Translations under genes and position numbers: made by a program
NCBI GenBank assembly: GCA_030760725.1
Contig: JASWHV010000005.1
Coordinates: 27,537,241-27,601,240 of the forward strand
From: Neostapfia colusana
Lineage: Eukaryota > Streptophyta > Magnoliopsida > Poales > Poaceae
Reading direction: 5' to 3'
DNA length: 64,000 nt
In this document: positions 11,060 through 21,956 of the stretch, piece after piece
Position numbering within the stretch: the first letter of the stretch is position 1
Layout of the letters: each line of letters begins with the position of its first letter
Notes under the pieces: model-generated
Database searches by the model: none
Told to the model about the DNA's origin: nothing
What the model saw: the letters and a program-made list of their open reading frames with translations, nothing else

Positions 11060-14000
11060 ATGACGCGTACTCGTGCCAACCCTGACGTTGGGGGTACCAG
11101 TCAAGGGGGAGAGACCTCCCAACAGCCTCCCGAGGACTCCTCGGGACAACAACAGCAACAGCAGCAACAACAACAGCAAACACCGCCACCACCACTACCG
11201 ACAGTTACATTGGCCGACATCGTCGGGGCAAAGGCGGGCTCGCATCAGAAGCACACAGAGTTGCTGCAGACTCTCATCGCCAATACGTCTCGCCCAGACA
11301 GACGTCAATACCGGGAGGAGCGTCAACAAAGCTCCTAATCCGACTTCCTGGCGACTCATCCCCCTGTATTCTCAAGGGCGGATGAACCACTTGACGCGGA
11401 CAACTGGCTCTGTGCCATAGAGATGACGTTCGGGCTGCTCCAGATCAGCGAGCAGCGCAAGACTCAGTTCGCGGTCCAGCAGCTCCAAGGATCCGCGAGC
11501 ACGTGGTGGGCCAACTTCTGTGCTTCACAGCCCACCGACCGAGTGATGACCTGGACGGAGTTCCGGACGGCCTTCAGGGCCTATCATATACCGCCCGGTC
11601 TGATGAAAAGAGAGACGCAGGAGTTCTTACACCTGCAACAAGGGAGCAGAAGCGCTTTAGAATACTCCAGAGCGTTCAACGATCTCGCGCTCTACGCGTC
11701 GTATCATGCAGATACGGACGTGAAGCGGCGGGACCACTTTTACCAGAGGCTTAACCCGCTCCTGAAGGACAAGTTGGCGATGTTCAATCGCGGCAGCCTC
11801 AACGACATCATCGATGCTGCGATTGTTCAGGAGGACTCCGGCAAGGAGTTGGCGGCAGCAGAGCAAAAGCGAAGCGCACCACAAAGCAGCGGAGAAGGAA
11901 GCGGTCCTTCTCAGAAGTTTCGGATGGTGAATCGCCCACCATCAGGTCCACGCTGGCAGCCACCACAGCGGTCGATGCCGTTCCACAGTCGACCGTACTC
12001 TTCACCGGCATTCAGGCCGGCACTGTCAGTACCACCGCAACAACAACAGCAGCAGCGGGCGATGCCGCGTGCGTTTGCACCTCAGCAACGCATGCCGGGC
12101 TTTCATCCCCCGAGCACTACACCAGCAGCGGCCACATGTTACAAGTGTGGTCGTCCAGGGCACTTCGCGAGCAGTTGCCCGGAGAGGCAAGGCGGCGGAG
12201 TGGCACCGCAGTTTCCGGGGAGGAATCAACCCCGGAACCCTACAAATGCACGGCGGGCAAACCCTAGGCCCGGCACCGTCCACCAGCTTGCCATTGAGGA
12301 CGTGCCGGAGGGCGAGCCAATCCTTGCGGGTATGTTCCAACTCCACCGGCATCCCGCTATAGTACTGTTTGATTCAGGCGCCACGCATAATTTTATTAGC
12401 CAAGCTTTCATTGCTAAACACAGCTTGCCAATACTACACACCGATAGTCCATATTTAATTTGTTCACCGGGTGGGAAGATTTCAGCAAGCGTAATGGTTT
12501 CCAAAGCACCATTATGCTTAGCGGGAAGAGTGTACCCCACGTCTCTCATTATATTAGAGGGACAGAAGGTCGATGTCATCCTAGGGATGTCGTGGTTAAA
12601 CCGCCACGGCACTGTTCTAGACACCGTCCTTCGAGTCGTGCACTTAAACTCAGAAGTGCACGGGTCTCACTCATTATTTCTGGACAGTCCAGAAATAAAG
12701 CTTCCAAGCGTCTATCAAGCCACAACTATCAGATTGGAAGATATTCCAGTATTCCGAGAGTTCCCTGATGTATTCCCGGATGATTTACAGGGAATGCCAC
12801 CCGATAGAGAGGTGGAGTTCAAGATTGAACTGGCACCGGGAACCATGACAATATCCCGAAGGCCGTACAAGATGGCGCCCAAGGAGTTGGCTGAACTGAA
12901 GACTCAGCTCAAGGACCTTCTGGAGAAGGGTTTTATTAGGCCGAGCTCCTCGCCATGGGGCTGTTCGGCATTATTTGTCAAGAAGAAGGATGAGACGTTG
13001 CGGCTTTGCGTGGACTATCGTCCATTAAATGCCGTGACCATCAAGAACAACTACCCGTTGCCACGGATTGACATGTTGTTTTATCAGTTGGTCGAAGCAA
13101 AGATCTTTTCCAAAATGGACTTAAGATCCGGGTACCATCAGATTAAGATAAGGGTTGAGGACATTCCGAAGACAGCTTTCTCAACGAGGTACGGACTTTA
13201 TGAGTTCCTGGTCATGTCCTTCAGCCTCACCAATGCTCCAGCTCACTTCATGTACTTGATGAACTCGGTATTCATGCCGGAGCTGGACAAGTTTGTCGTG
13301 GTCTTCATCGACGACATTCTGGTATATTCCAAGTCGGAGGAGGATCACAAGAAGCATCTGCGTATAGTCTTGCAACGGCTGCGGGATCACAAGTTATACG
13401 CAAAATTCAGCAAATGCGAGTTTTGGATATCGCAAGTGCCTTTCCTCGGGCATATCATCTCAGCGGAGGGTATCGCTGTAGACCCGAGCAAGATCACTCA
13501 AGTGCTGAATTGGAAATCCCCGAGAACTGTTCACCAGGTACGGAGTTTCTTCGGACTCGCGGGATATTATCGGAGGTTCATTCCGAACTTCTCGAAGATT
13601 GCCAAGCCTATGACGGAGCTGCTGAAGAAGGCTACCAAATATGTTTGGAGTCCAGCATGTGAAGCAGCATTCAAGGCTTTAGTCAAGCACCTGACATCAG
13701 CACCGGTTTTGGCGCAGCCAGACACAACAAAACCGTTCGATGTGTACTGCGATGCATCCGGCATTGGGCTCGGATGTGTGCTGATGCAAGACCGAAGAGT
13801 GGTCGCGTATGGATCACGGCAGCTTAGAAACCATGAGCAGAATTATCCAACTCACGATTTGGAGCTCGCTGCCGTGGTACTTGCACTGAAGATGTGGAGG
13901 CACTACCTACTCGGTAACCTCGTATATTTATATACCGACCAAAAAAGCCTCAAGTACATATTCACTCAGAAGGAGCTGAACATGAGGCAACGAAGATGGT

Positions 14001-15493
14001 TAGAATTGATAAAGGATTATGAAATAGAGATCCATTATCATCCGGGCAAGGCAACTGTAGTGGCAGATGCCTTGAGCCGCAAGTCACACGTCAACAATCT
14101 GACCATCACACCGTTGGAAGAGAGCGAACCACCACTACATGTGATTCCACATGGAGCTCTCTACAACCTAGCTTTGATCCCCACCATCCGTGAAGAGATA
14201 GAGGCAGCCCAGAAGAATGACAAGGGCATGTCACATTTGCGGAGACGTGTAGACAGTGGGGAGCTGAAGTGTTTCCGGAAGGACGGAGACGGCGTCCTAT
14301 GGTTCAAGGACCGGATTGTCGTACCCCGAAACCCGGAACTACTGAAGAAGATCTTTGATGAGGCTCACTTATCAAAGTTCTCTATTCACCCCGGCAGTAA
14401 CAAGATGTATCAAGAACTCAGAAGAAAGTTTTGGTGGACACGGATGAAGCGCGGGGTTGCAAAATACGTGTCCGAGTGTGATACATGTCGAAGGGTGAAG
14501 GCAGATCATATGCGGAAACCGGGACTGCTGCAACCACTGGGCATTCCTGCCTGGAAATGGGAGGACGTGAGCATGGACTTCATCGTCGGTTTACCCACCA
14601 CCTTGCAGAAACATGATTCTGTGTGGGTGATTGTCGATCGGCTCACCAAAGTTGCCCATTTCATCCCGGTCAACACCAACTACAACGCCAAGAAGTACGC
14701 TGAACTGTACATCTCACGGATCCTATGCTTGTACGGCGTACCCCGTACCATCATATTGGATCGGGGCACTTTATTTGTGTCCCGTTTTTGGGAGAAGCTG
14801 CACGCTGCCTTGGGGACGAAGCTGATCCGTAGTTCAGCATACCACCCGCAGACGGATGGACAAACCGAGCGGGTAAATCAGATCCTAGAAGACACGCTAC
14901 GAGCTTGCGCTATCAACCACGGCAAGAATTGGGATGATCACTTGCCGTTAGCCGAGTTCTCGTACAATAATGGGTACCAAGCCAGCATCAAGATGGCACC
15001 TTACGAGGCGCTATACGGTAGGAAGTGTCGCACACCATTGAACTGGTGTGAGTCTGGCGAAAAGGTTACCTTCAGGATTGACCTCGTCAACAACGCGGAA
15101 GAAAAGGTTCGACTGATTCAAGCGAACCTAAAAGCTGCTCAATCTCGTCAGAAACAATATGCGGACCAGAGAAGGCGCCCATTACAATTCGAAGTTGGAG
15201 ATCATGTATACATACGGGTGTCTCCAATGAAGGGCGTAAACAGATTTGGGGTGAGAGGAAAGTTGGCACCCCGATTCATCGGTCCATTCCAGATTACCGA
15301 GAGATGTGGATCAGTGGCATACCAGCTGGAATTACCAGAAGCACTTTCCGGTGTGCACGACGTCTTTCACATTTCCCAGCTGAGGAAGTGTCTCAAGCTA
15401 TCAACTACCGTTCAGCTGGAAGACATTGAAGAACTGCAACCGGATCTCACCTATCGGGAGGAACCGGTGCAGATTATCGATGAAAAGGCCTGA
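11060..15493 (+). pseudogene. gag-pol polyprotein of element A, one frame with an internal stop
   Basis: ATG at 11060 follows an acceptor-like TTTGAATTTCAG. The N-terminus has a poly-Gln run. One frame continues to 15493 apart from TAA at 11336-11338 in the capsid region. Numbered from 11423, the rest shows: capsid; zinc knuckle C239-X2-C-X4-H-X4-C252; protease DSG at D317; RT with FIDD at 628-631; RNase H D777; integrase H982-X6-H-X29-C-X2-C1022; and the catalytic triad D1052, D1113, E1149 with exactly 35 residues between the last two. Gag coats the RNA, protease cuts the polyprotein, RT/RNase H makes the cDNA and integrase inserts it. Apart from the stop the enzymes look intact, although some usual residues differ (DRGTLF rather than the common DRGTQF). 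Confidence 0.93.
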
Positions 15494-15606
15494 ACCACAC
15501 GCAACCGTACATTGTGGTTCTACAAGGTTCTATGGAGTAATCACTCCATGGACGAAGCGACATGGGAGAGCGAATAATTTCTTCGCGCTATCTACCCCGA
15601 CTTTTT
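15449..15606 (+). pseudogene. Chromodomain remnant at the end of pol
   Basis: The gag-pol frame has TGA at 15491-15493, yet the same frame goes on to encode chromodomain-like sequence (YKVLWSNHSMDEATWESE), with a second stop, TAA, at 15575-15577, and then FLRAIYPDF. A C-terminal chromodomain defines chromoviruses and is thought to steer integration toward marked chromatin. Two stops remove most of it in this copy. Confidence 0.8.
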
Positions 15607-15683
15607 CACGTCGCATATCCGGTAAATTTTTCCACCGTCCTCTCTCTCATTTTCACCTTATAATCTCGGGATGAGATTCTTTT

Positions 15684-15696
15684 AAGGGGGGAGGAA
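15684..15696 (+). other. Polypurine tract of element A
   Basis: AAGGGGGGAGGAA ends exactly at the start of the 3' LTR. This RNase H-resistant purine run primes plus-strand synthesis. Confidence 0.9.
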
Positions 15697-18600
15697 TGTA
15701 AGGGCCTCAGTTTTTGACACATATTTGAAGTGTTCATCACCACACCACACACCTCATTTGAGGAAAGATGATGAACTCAAATGAAGAGCAAGTAACCACC
15801 ATCAACATGCTCATTAGAGAACAAACTCACACATTGCAAAAAGTGGTATTTCCCACATGTGATATAGGTGGGCTGGACATATGAAAACTCCTACACATTG
15901 CTAAGGATGTCCATGCCAAGTTTCACCCAAATTCACAACCTTTTTGAGGTCATTTTGGGTATAGTTAGAAAGAGGGCAGTTTGAAACCATATTCAAATTC
16001 AAACTGTTTTATCCCATGAATTTAGAAGTGGGAGGCATATTCTTACTCAGCACATTTTTGTGAGCTCACACACCAATTTTCACTCCATTTGGAGTTGATC
16101 TTGACATGAGCTAAGTGGGGGAAATTCAAACTTTATTTGAATTTCAAACTGAACTTGTGCTGAAACTCATTCAAACCAAACCTCATTTGAACTTTGATTA
16201 ATTCAAATGGCTCATGGGTGTATAATTTGAATTACCAGGGGTACTATGGGGCTCACTGTTTACAACAGTGATTAGGAGTAAATTTCAGAGGTTAAAACTG
16301 GAAGTGGGACCCACATGTCAGCCACCACTTCAACTCAAACCGACTGAAATTCTCTCACTCGGTTAACCGAGCCGCCGCTGCGATCGCCACCGAGGGCAGC
16401 CGCCGCGCCAGCAGCTGCTTGCCCACGCGCGGGCGTGAGGCGGTGCAGAGCCTTCTTAAGGCGCCTGCCCCCCTCCTCGGCCGAGGCATCGCCGTTTTTG
16501 CCCCGCAAGAACTCAGCGCCGGCCGAAGTTTTCCGCAGCTCGGAATCGATCGGAGAGTGCCGATCACAGCTTCCTCCGTCCCCTCCAGAGCCCCAGCGAG
16601 GTACTAGAGACCTTCCTCCGTCTTCCCCGCTGCTAGAATTCAGTAGAAACCGATTGATATCGGCTGTGCCGAAAGATCAATTCGGTGACTTAGAACCGCC
16701 GCACCTCGGGCTTCCGTGGACAGCCCAGCCAGGGCGTTGTCACGCCCGAACCAAGGCACCCTTGGACGCGCTGGTCACCGGTGCTGCTCACCCCCGAGCC
16801 ACAGCTCGAGTGGTTGCTCACCGGCGGTGAATTTCCAATTTCCCCCTTTCTGTGTGCAGGACGACCCTCACGTGCGATTCTGTCGAATTCGTGCTCTAGA
16901 AAGGATTAGAGGGCCTCAATCCTCTCTCACACAAACTAGACACGGTAACGCACAAGTTGCCTTCACAACCCTTGGCCGGAGAACCTCTGTACCCGGCATA
17001 ATTCGAGGTTTACCAATGGCGGAGTAAACGGGAGGCATCGGGCGCATGGTGAGGACCTACTTCGGGCCTTCCCCGAGCTGCCTCGAGCTCATGTCGACCT
17101 TCACTGAGGTCCACTGATGCTTCCCGACCGGTTCCTCGAGTAGTTGAGGTGCTAGGGAAGTCAGCCGACATGGCCGAAGTTTTTCCGAGGTGGCGGCTCG
17201 TCGCCAACCGTGCCCCAGCCATTGTCATGAGCAGCTGACCCCGGAATCCTGTTCCCCAAGTGAAAGTAGGCAGGGGCGGCCAAAATCGTGATGTTTGGAG
17301 CTGTACAGAAGCCAGCGGCAAGCTCTCCGGCGAGGTCCCTCGGCGGTGGAGCGCGGGCGTCGCGAGGTTGAAGAAAGGGGTGGACCCCAGCTGTCAGCGG
17401 CCGATATTTTGAATCGGGATCGGGCTGCGGCTGGGATCGGGTGTGCTGGCACGCAAAATCCTTGTGGGCCGCGGTGTGCTGTCGCCTCGACGTGCGACGC
17501 GTGTCCCCTGGGCCCACGCGCAAGTTTAAACTTTTCCCCGATTTTCAGATTTCCTTCAAACTTCAATCCTCATAACTTTGGCTAGAAAGCTCCAAATCGA
17601 GTGAACCAAATTTTGCTGGATTCAGCTCTCTGAGTACTTTCCAGCAAATCAAGTTTCACTTCATGAAATTCCTTATTTCTCCAGAATTAATTCCTCAAAA
17701 TTTAAATTGTTTGGAATTTTAACTGGAGAATCCTTTGGAGGAAAATCCTGAAATTTTGCTGGGATGTTCACCAAAATATCTCTGAAATACCATAAAAATT
17801 TGAGACCCATTGGAGCTCATTTAATCCACCTAATGGTGTGATTAGTGAAACTGTTCCAGAGAAAATAGAAAATGTTCAGAAACATTTTCAGAATTTTCTC
17901 TGAAATTGTTTGGCTCATATCTTTAGCTAGGAACCTTCAAATTAAGTGAGACCAACTCCATTAGAACCCTCTGAAAATCTAGTTTTCAGAAAGTCATAGT
18001 TTGTTTCATGAAAATCCTTAGAACACCCTAAAAGCCTTCAATTAAGGTCAAGTACATAATTAATTGTGGAGGGCTCAAATGAGCTTGACTGCAACTAAAA
18101 CTTGACCAAGTTTCTATTTAGATTGTAAACAAGTCACAGTAAAAGTTTCACAGTCATTAGGCTTGTCTAGCAAGAGTTATAGACTTCACAAGATTAAAAG
18201 TAAATACAACTACATTTAAATTAATACATATGTTGCTTCTATCATGTAGTCGCTATAGTCGAGGAGGAACCCGAGGTCCTAGACTTCGTAACTCCGGAGG
18301 AGAAGCTAGCCTACGACCAAGAGCAGCAAGGCAAGCTCCGGTTTGCATTAACCTTTTTACAAATTTTTATTGTTTTGAGCACATTCCTGTTTACTTTATT
18401 CTTTGCATTAGGGTCTTGTTTGGAAGCCCCACTGCATAGCCAAGAGAACCATGGGTTGGGTTTAGGATTGCCAACCCTGTTAGCTACTGCATTACAAGTA
18501 GAGTAGTTGGAACTACTCGCGAGCATAGGCTAGAGCCACTCGACTCGGGTAGTAATAGCACATGAAACACATGGCAAGAAAATGAGACCAAGCGGAGGGT

Positions 18601-19713
18601 AAGGGCAGCAGGACTTTGGGGCCTGTGTGCTGTAGCTCCGCTTGTGTCGGTTGAGGACCGAGCCATGTGCGGGCCTGTTGAACAAGCTAGAACAGTACCG
18701 AAGACCTACCGGCTATATGGGAACCGGGAAACTGATGTAACTCGGGTAGCTGGGTATTGAGGCATTGCCCGTCGTTCAGAGGGTAGGTTGAGAGCTTGAG
18801 GTGTAAGTCGGCTGGCGGCACGGAGATGCGCGTGCAGAGACCTCTTGCTCGGGACGATGGGACCGGTTCAATATTTGGCTGACGGGTGAAAGGTAGTTGC
18901 GTACGGCGTCCGTGATGGTTGTTGTAGGCGACATCGAGTACGTGCGTACATGACGGGTTGTTCGGGTAACCCTGCAGGTGTAAATCGATTATAATCGCCG
19001 TCCCTCGCGGTCAGTGAGTACCACTTGTTCACTGTACCGTGACGTAGAAAGAACAGGCTAGTTACATGTTAAAATGCTGCTGATTGAAAGATGGACTTAA
19101 TTGCTAATGACTTGCTATAGTTTAGAGCTAACTAAAGTTCATTTCAACTTTGGGCAAAGTACATGAGAGAAATGCGTTTCTTGTTTGATTGCGGCTCTCT
19201 CATGTAACTTAGCGTAAGGTTCTCCACAACCTGCTGCTAAAACCTGAAAGTAAGGTTCCACTAATTAGGCGAGTCCTTTGCAAATGATTTTACCTCATGT
19301 ACCTATTACCCCTCATGTAGAAGTTCCATGTTTAGGTGAGATGGCTCAGACTTGCTGAGCCATCGTGCTCACTGCTTGTGTTTGAAGCTTTTGCGGGGTT
19401 CTATGAGGAAGGGACTCCCGAAGAGGAGACGGAACCCCAGGAGGGAACCCCGTCGAGTGGGAGTCGTGCACGCCGCAGAGTTAGTGTGCGTGTGTGCTAG
19501 CAAGGACACGTTCGAGGGCTGAACGTGGACTTGATGCGTAGTCTACTCCCGCGAGTGTAGACTAAACTTATTTTGATGTAAACATGTTCATAAACCTGTT
19601 TATGTAATAAAATTCCGCTTCCGCTTTGTACCTTTGATGTGTGTTATCTGGTGCTGTGCAACGCAGCACCCCTCAGCATGATCCTGGCTCGACAAGACCG
19701 TGGGGTCGTGTTA
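15697..19713 (+). repeat. 3' LTR of element A
   Basis: It begins TGTAAGGGCC and matches 4315-8343 throughout. It ends GTGTTA where the 5' copy ends GTGTCA, which is one base change at the terminus. Indels against the 5' copy include a loss of about 22 bases near 18495 and an extra run near 19660. Polyadenylation signal at 19606-19611. Exon A frame open (18250-18330); exon B damaged. Confidence 0.93.
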
Positions 19714-19718
19714 CAATG
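19714..19718. repeat. Right target-site duplication of element A (CAATG)
   Basis: Exact copy of 4310-4314. Confidence 0.9.
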
Positions 19719-20111
19719 GTTCCGGCCGTCCAAAATGAACATGACAAATGGGTTTCACTTGGCTCCACCCATTAGGAATCTGACTGGGCTCAGTTGCTCA
19801 GCCACCAAGGCAAGCCCCCGATCAACCTGACCCCTCCGAACCATGAACGGTTCACAGATGGGGGGCAAGGAGAACTCAACATGAACGACAACCCGGCCTC
19901 TCGATAGAGGGACCCGGGGGCTCGCAGCAGGACCACAGTGTGGACGACCAACAGTCATGACCGGCCACTGGAAGTTCACACGTCACGGCTATCTAAATAA
20001 GCCAAGTACTAATGACTATTTTTCTTTGTTGTTTTGATTGTGCTGGAGCGAGGCCAATTAAGGTTTACCCCCTGTCCGATCACCGAGGTATGTCAGGGGC
20101 TCGGGGGCTAC
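19719..20111 (+). other. 3' interior end of the old Tat-like element
   Basis: No coding frame is convincing. The stretch ends in a purine-rich run (AGGGGCTCGGGGGCTA) immediately before a TG-initiated LTR-like sequence. The element B family has a similar arrangement (CGGGGGCCAC before TGTCGG). I read it as the last part of the element whose antisense gene lies at 1025-3440. Confidence 0.5.
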
Positions 20112-20840
20112 TGATAGGTTTTTGTATTCAGACCTCCAGGGAGAAAGAATGAGGGCATCCCACGAAGAACGACGGTGCAGGCCCGAGCCCGAGCTCGGGA
20201 GAAGGCGGCACGAGGAGCCCGGGGCTGACCCCTGGGCCGGATGCAAGACCCGCGTTCAAGACAGTCCCGAAGGGAGTCCAAGCCTCGAAGGGAGGACCCG
20301 AGCCCAACCTTAGGTAGGGGCAAAGCAGGTGGACTTCAATGTGGAGGAGGTGCTGCCTCGCCCGAGTGGAAGGGTAATCGAGTACCCCCTGGCTTTGGTA
20401 TTGAATGCCCGTCACCTCCGACGAGACCGAAGGGGAGTGGAATGCGAGGCGCGAGTGCGCCTCGGTATGGACTACCCCCTGACGATGAGAAGGGAGCAGG
20501 TGCAGAAGCAGGCTATGGATACGGCGACTCCATCGAGTACCCTGTCGAAGTATGACGGGACAAGCCATTCCTACACCCACAAGTTGCCTCCCAACCACGA
20601 TACGGAGCGGGAGAGGGAAAGAGAGTATAAATAACAGATGCCTGCCGGTTCAAGAAGGAGGGCTCTCGCACTTGTAAGAATAACCCCCCATTCATGAGTA
20701 AGAACAAGCGAGACAACCTGGCTGGACGTAGGACATTCTTTCCTGAACCAGGATAATCCCTCTTGTGTTATTAGCTAGGCCACCTCGAGGTAGAACGCGC
20801 GGTACATTCGATTACTAGCAGGAAATCCGAAACACCAACA
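20112..20840 (+). repeat. Candidate LTR of the old Tat-like element
   Basis: It starts TGATAGG after a polypurine-like run and ends near ACACCAACA. A TATAAATA box lies about 515 bases in, and the GAACCAGGATAA..CCTTGTGT type of U5 sequence that I associate with Tat-like LTRs lies near 20750. No second copy or target duplication is visible, so the exact ends are uncertain. Confidence 0.5.
20626..20633 (+). promoter_or_regulatory. TATA box of the candidate old LTR
   Basis: TATAAATA in a GC-richer context, at a plausible distance before the U5-like end of the LTR. Confidence 0.5.
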
Positions 20841-20876
20841 ACTCGTTTCAAGGGCCAGACCGCACGACCAGGGAGC

Positions 20877-21956
20877 TTGTACTCCTTCACCCGCGTTGCG
20901 AGCATCCTCCAGATACCCAGTTCGCAACCGGTAGTCTCGCCCCCGACTGGCAGGCCGACCCACGGCTCCGGTGGGAGCACTGCCGACAGCTGCTCGCCCT
21001 CCTACGTGGGGACGATCAAGCCTGCTACGTCACCTTCCCATGACGTCCAGGAAGTCGACATCGCCGTAACAATTACCTCAACCCCACTCCGGTGGTTTGG
21101 ATCGAGGATCGTGTTCGATCGGTCTGACCACCCTGCCCATCTCCTGCAAGCTGGGCGCCTGCCCCTAATTGTAGACCCGATAGTTGGCCCCAAGCGCCTG
21201 ACCTAGGTGATGATGGATGGCGGGAGTGGTCTCAACAACCTATACGCCAAGACCCTCGATGCTATGGGGATATCATGCTCTCAGCTCCGCGCAGCTCGAG
21301 CACCCTTCTATGGCGTCATTCCGGGCAAGCAGGTGCTGCCACTTGGAGAAATCGACCTCCCAGTCACCTTCAAGGACGAAACAAACTTTCGCACAGAGAC
21401 CCTCACATTTGAGGTCCCCGAGTGTGATGGCACTTTTCACGCCATCCTAGGGCGACCATGTTATGTGAAGTTCATGGCCGTCCCGAGCTACACCTACCTC
21501 AAGATGAAGATGCCCGAACCCAAGGGAGTCATCACCGTACGATCGAGTGTACGACATGCCCTCCCATGTGAACAGGACACATGCGAGATGGCATCGGCAT
21601 CGATAGCAGCAGCAGAACTCAGCGAGCTCCGAAAGCACACAGCGGAATGCGTACCCGATCGCATCACCACGTTCGGCACCTTCTGACCCACAGAACACAC
21701 GAAGATGGTCCAAATCGACCCCGAAGAGCCATCCAAGATGTACGGGTTGGCACCGCCCTAGATCGGGAGCAGGAAGTCACGCTCACCGATTTCCTGCAGT
21801 CCAACCGGACGTCAACGTCTATCAGCCCTCCAACATGTCGGGCATCCCTAGAGAGATCACCAAACACACCCTCAACATCAAGCTGGGCTACCAGTCCGTC
21901 AAGTAGAGACTATGCCGCTTCAATGAGCAGAAGTGGCGAGCCATCAGGGTCGACAT
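20877..21956 (+). pseudogene. Protease and RT N-terminus fragment of a Tat-like element
   Basis: The frame carries FDRSDHPAHL.. and VDPIVG.. followed by the protease motif MMDGGSGLNNLYAKTLDAMG and ILGRPCYVKFMAVP. This is the retropepsin-like protease of Tat/RIRE2-like polyproteins. An in-frame TAG at 21204-21206 sits just before the catalytic Asp region. After 21686 the frame breaks up, but PSNMSGIPREITKHTLNIK and RLCRFNEQKWRA can still be read in pieces; they match the sequence that precedes RT in this group. Gag before it and RT after it are missing. The fragment ends at 21956, where LTR H begins. Confidence 0.75.

Larger units (their letters stand above)
4315..19713 (+). mobile_element. 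Element A: Ty3/gypsy chromovirus, Tekay-type, complete but mutated
   Basis: A 15.4-kb element with LTRs of about 4.03 and 4.02 kb, a primer site matching initiator-Met tRNA, an extra ORF, gag-pol, a polypurine tract, and target duplication CAATG. The domain order is gag, CCHC zinc knuckle, protease, RT, RNase H, integrase, chromodomain, which is the order of chromoviruses. The long LTRs and the chromodomain remnant suggest the Tekay/Del lineage. The two LTRs are near-identical with a few indels (for example about 22 bases missing in the 3' copy near 18495). The outermost LTR end is TA where the inner copy has CA, a single C-to-T change. In-frame stops in ORF0, gag and the chromodomain make this copy non-autonomous as it stands. 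Confidence 0.95.
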
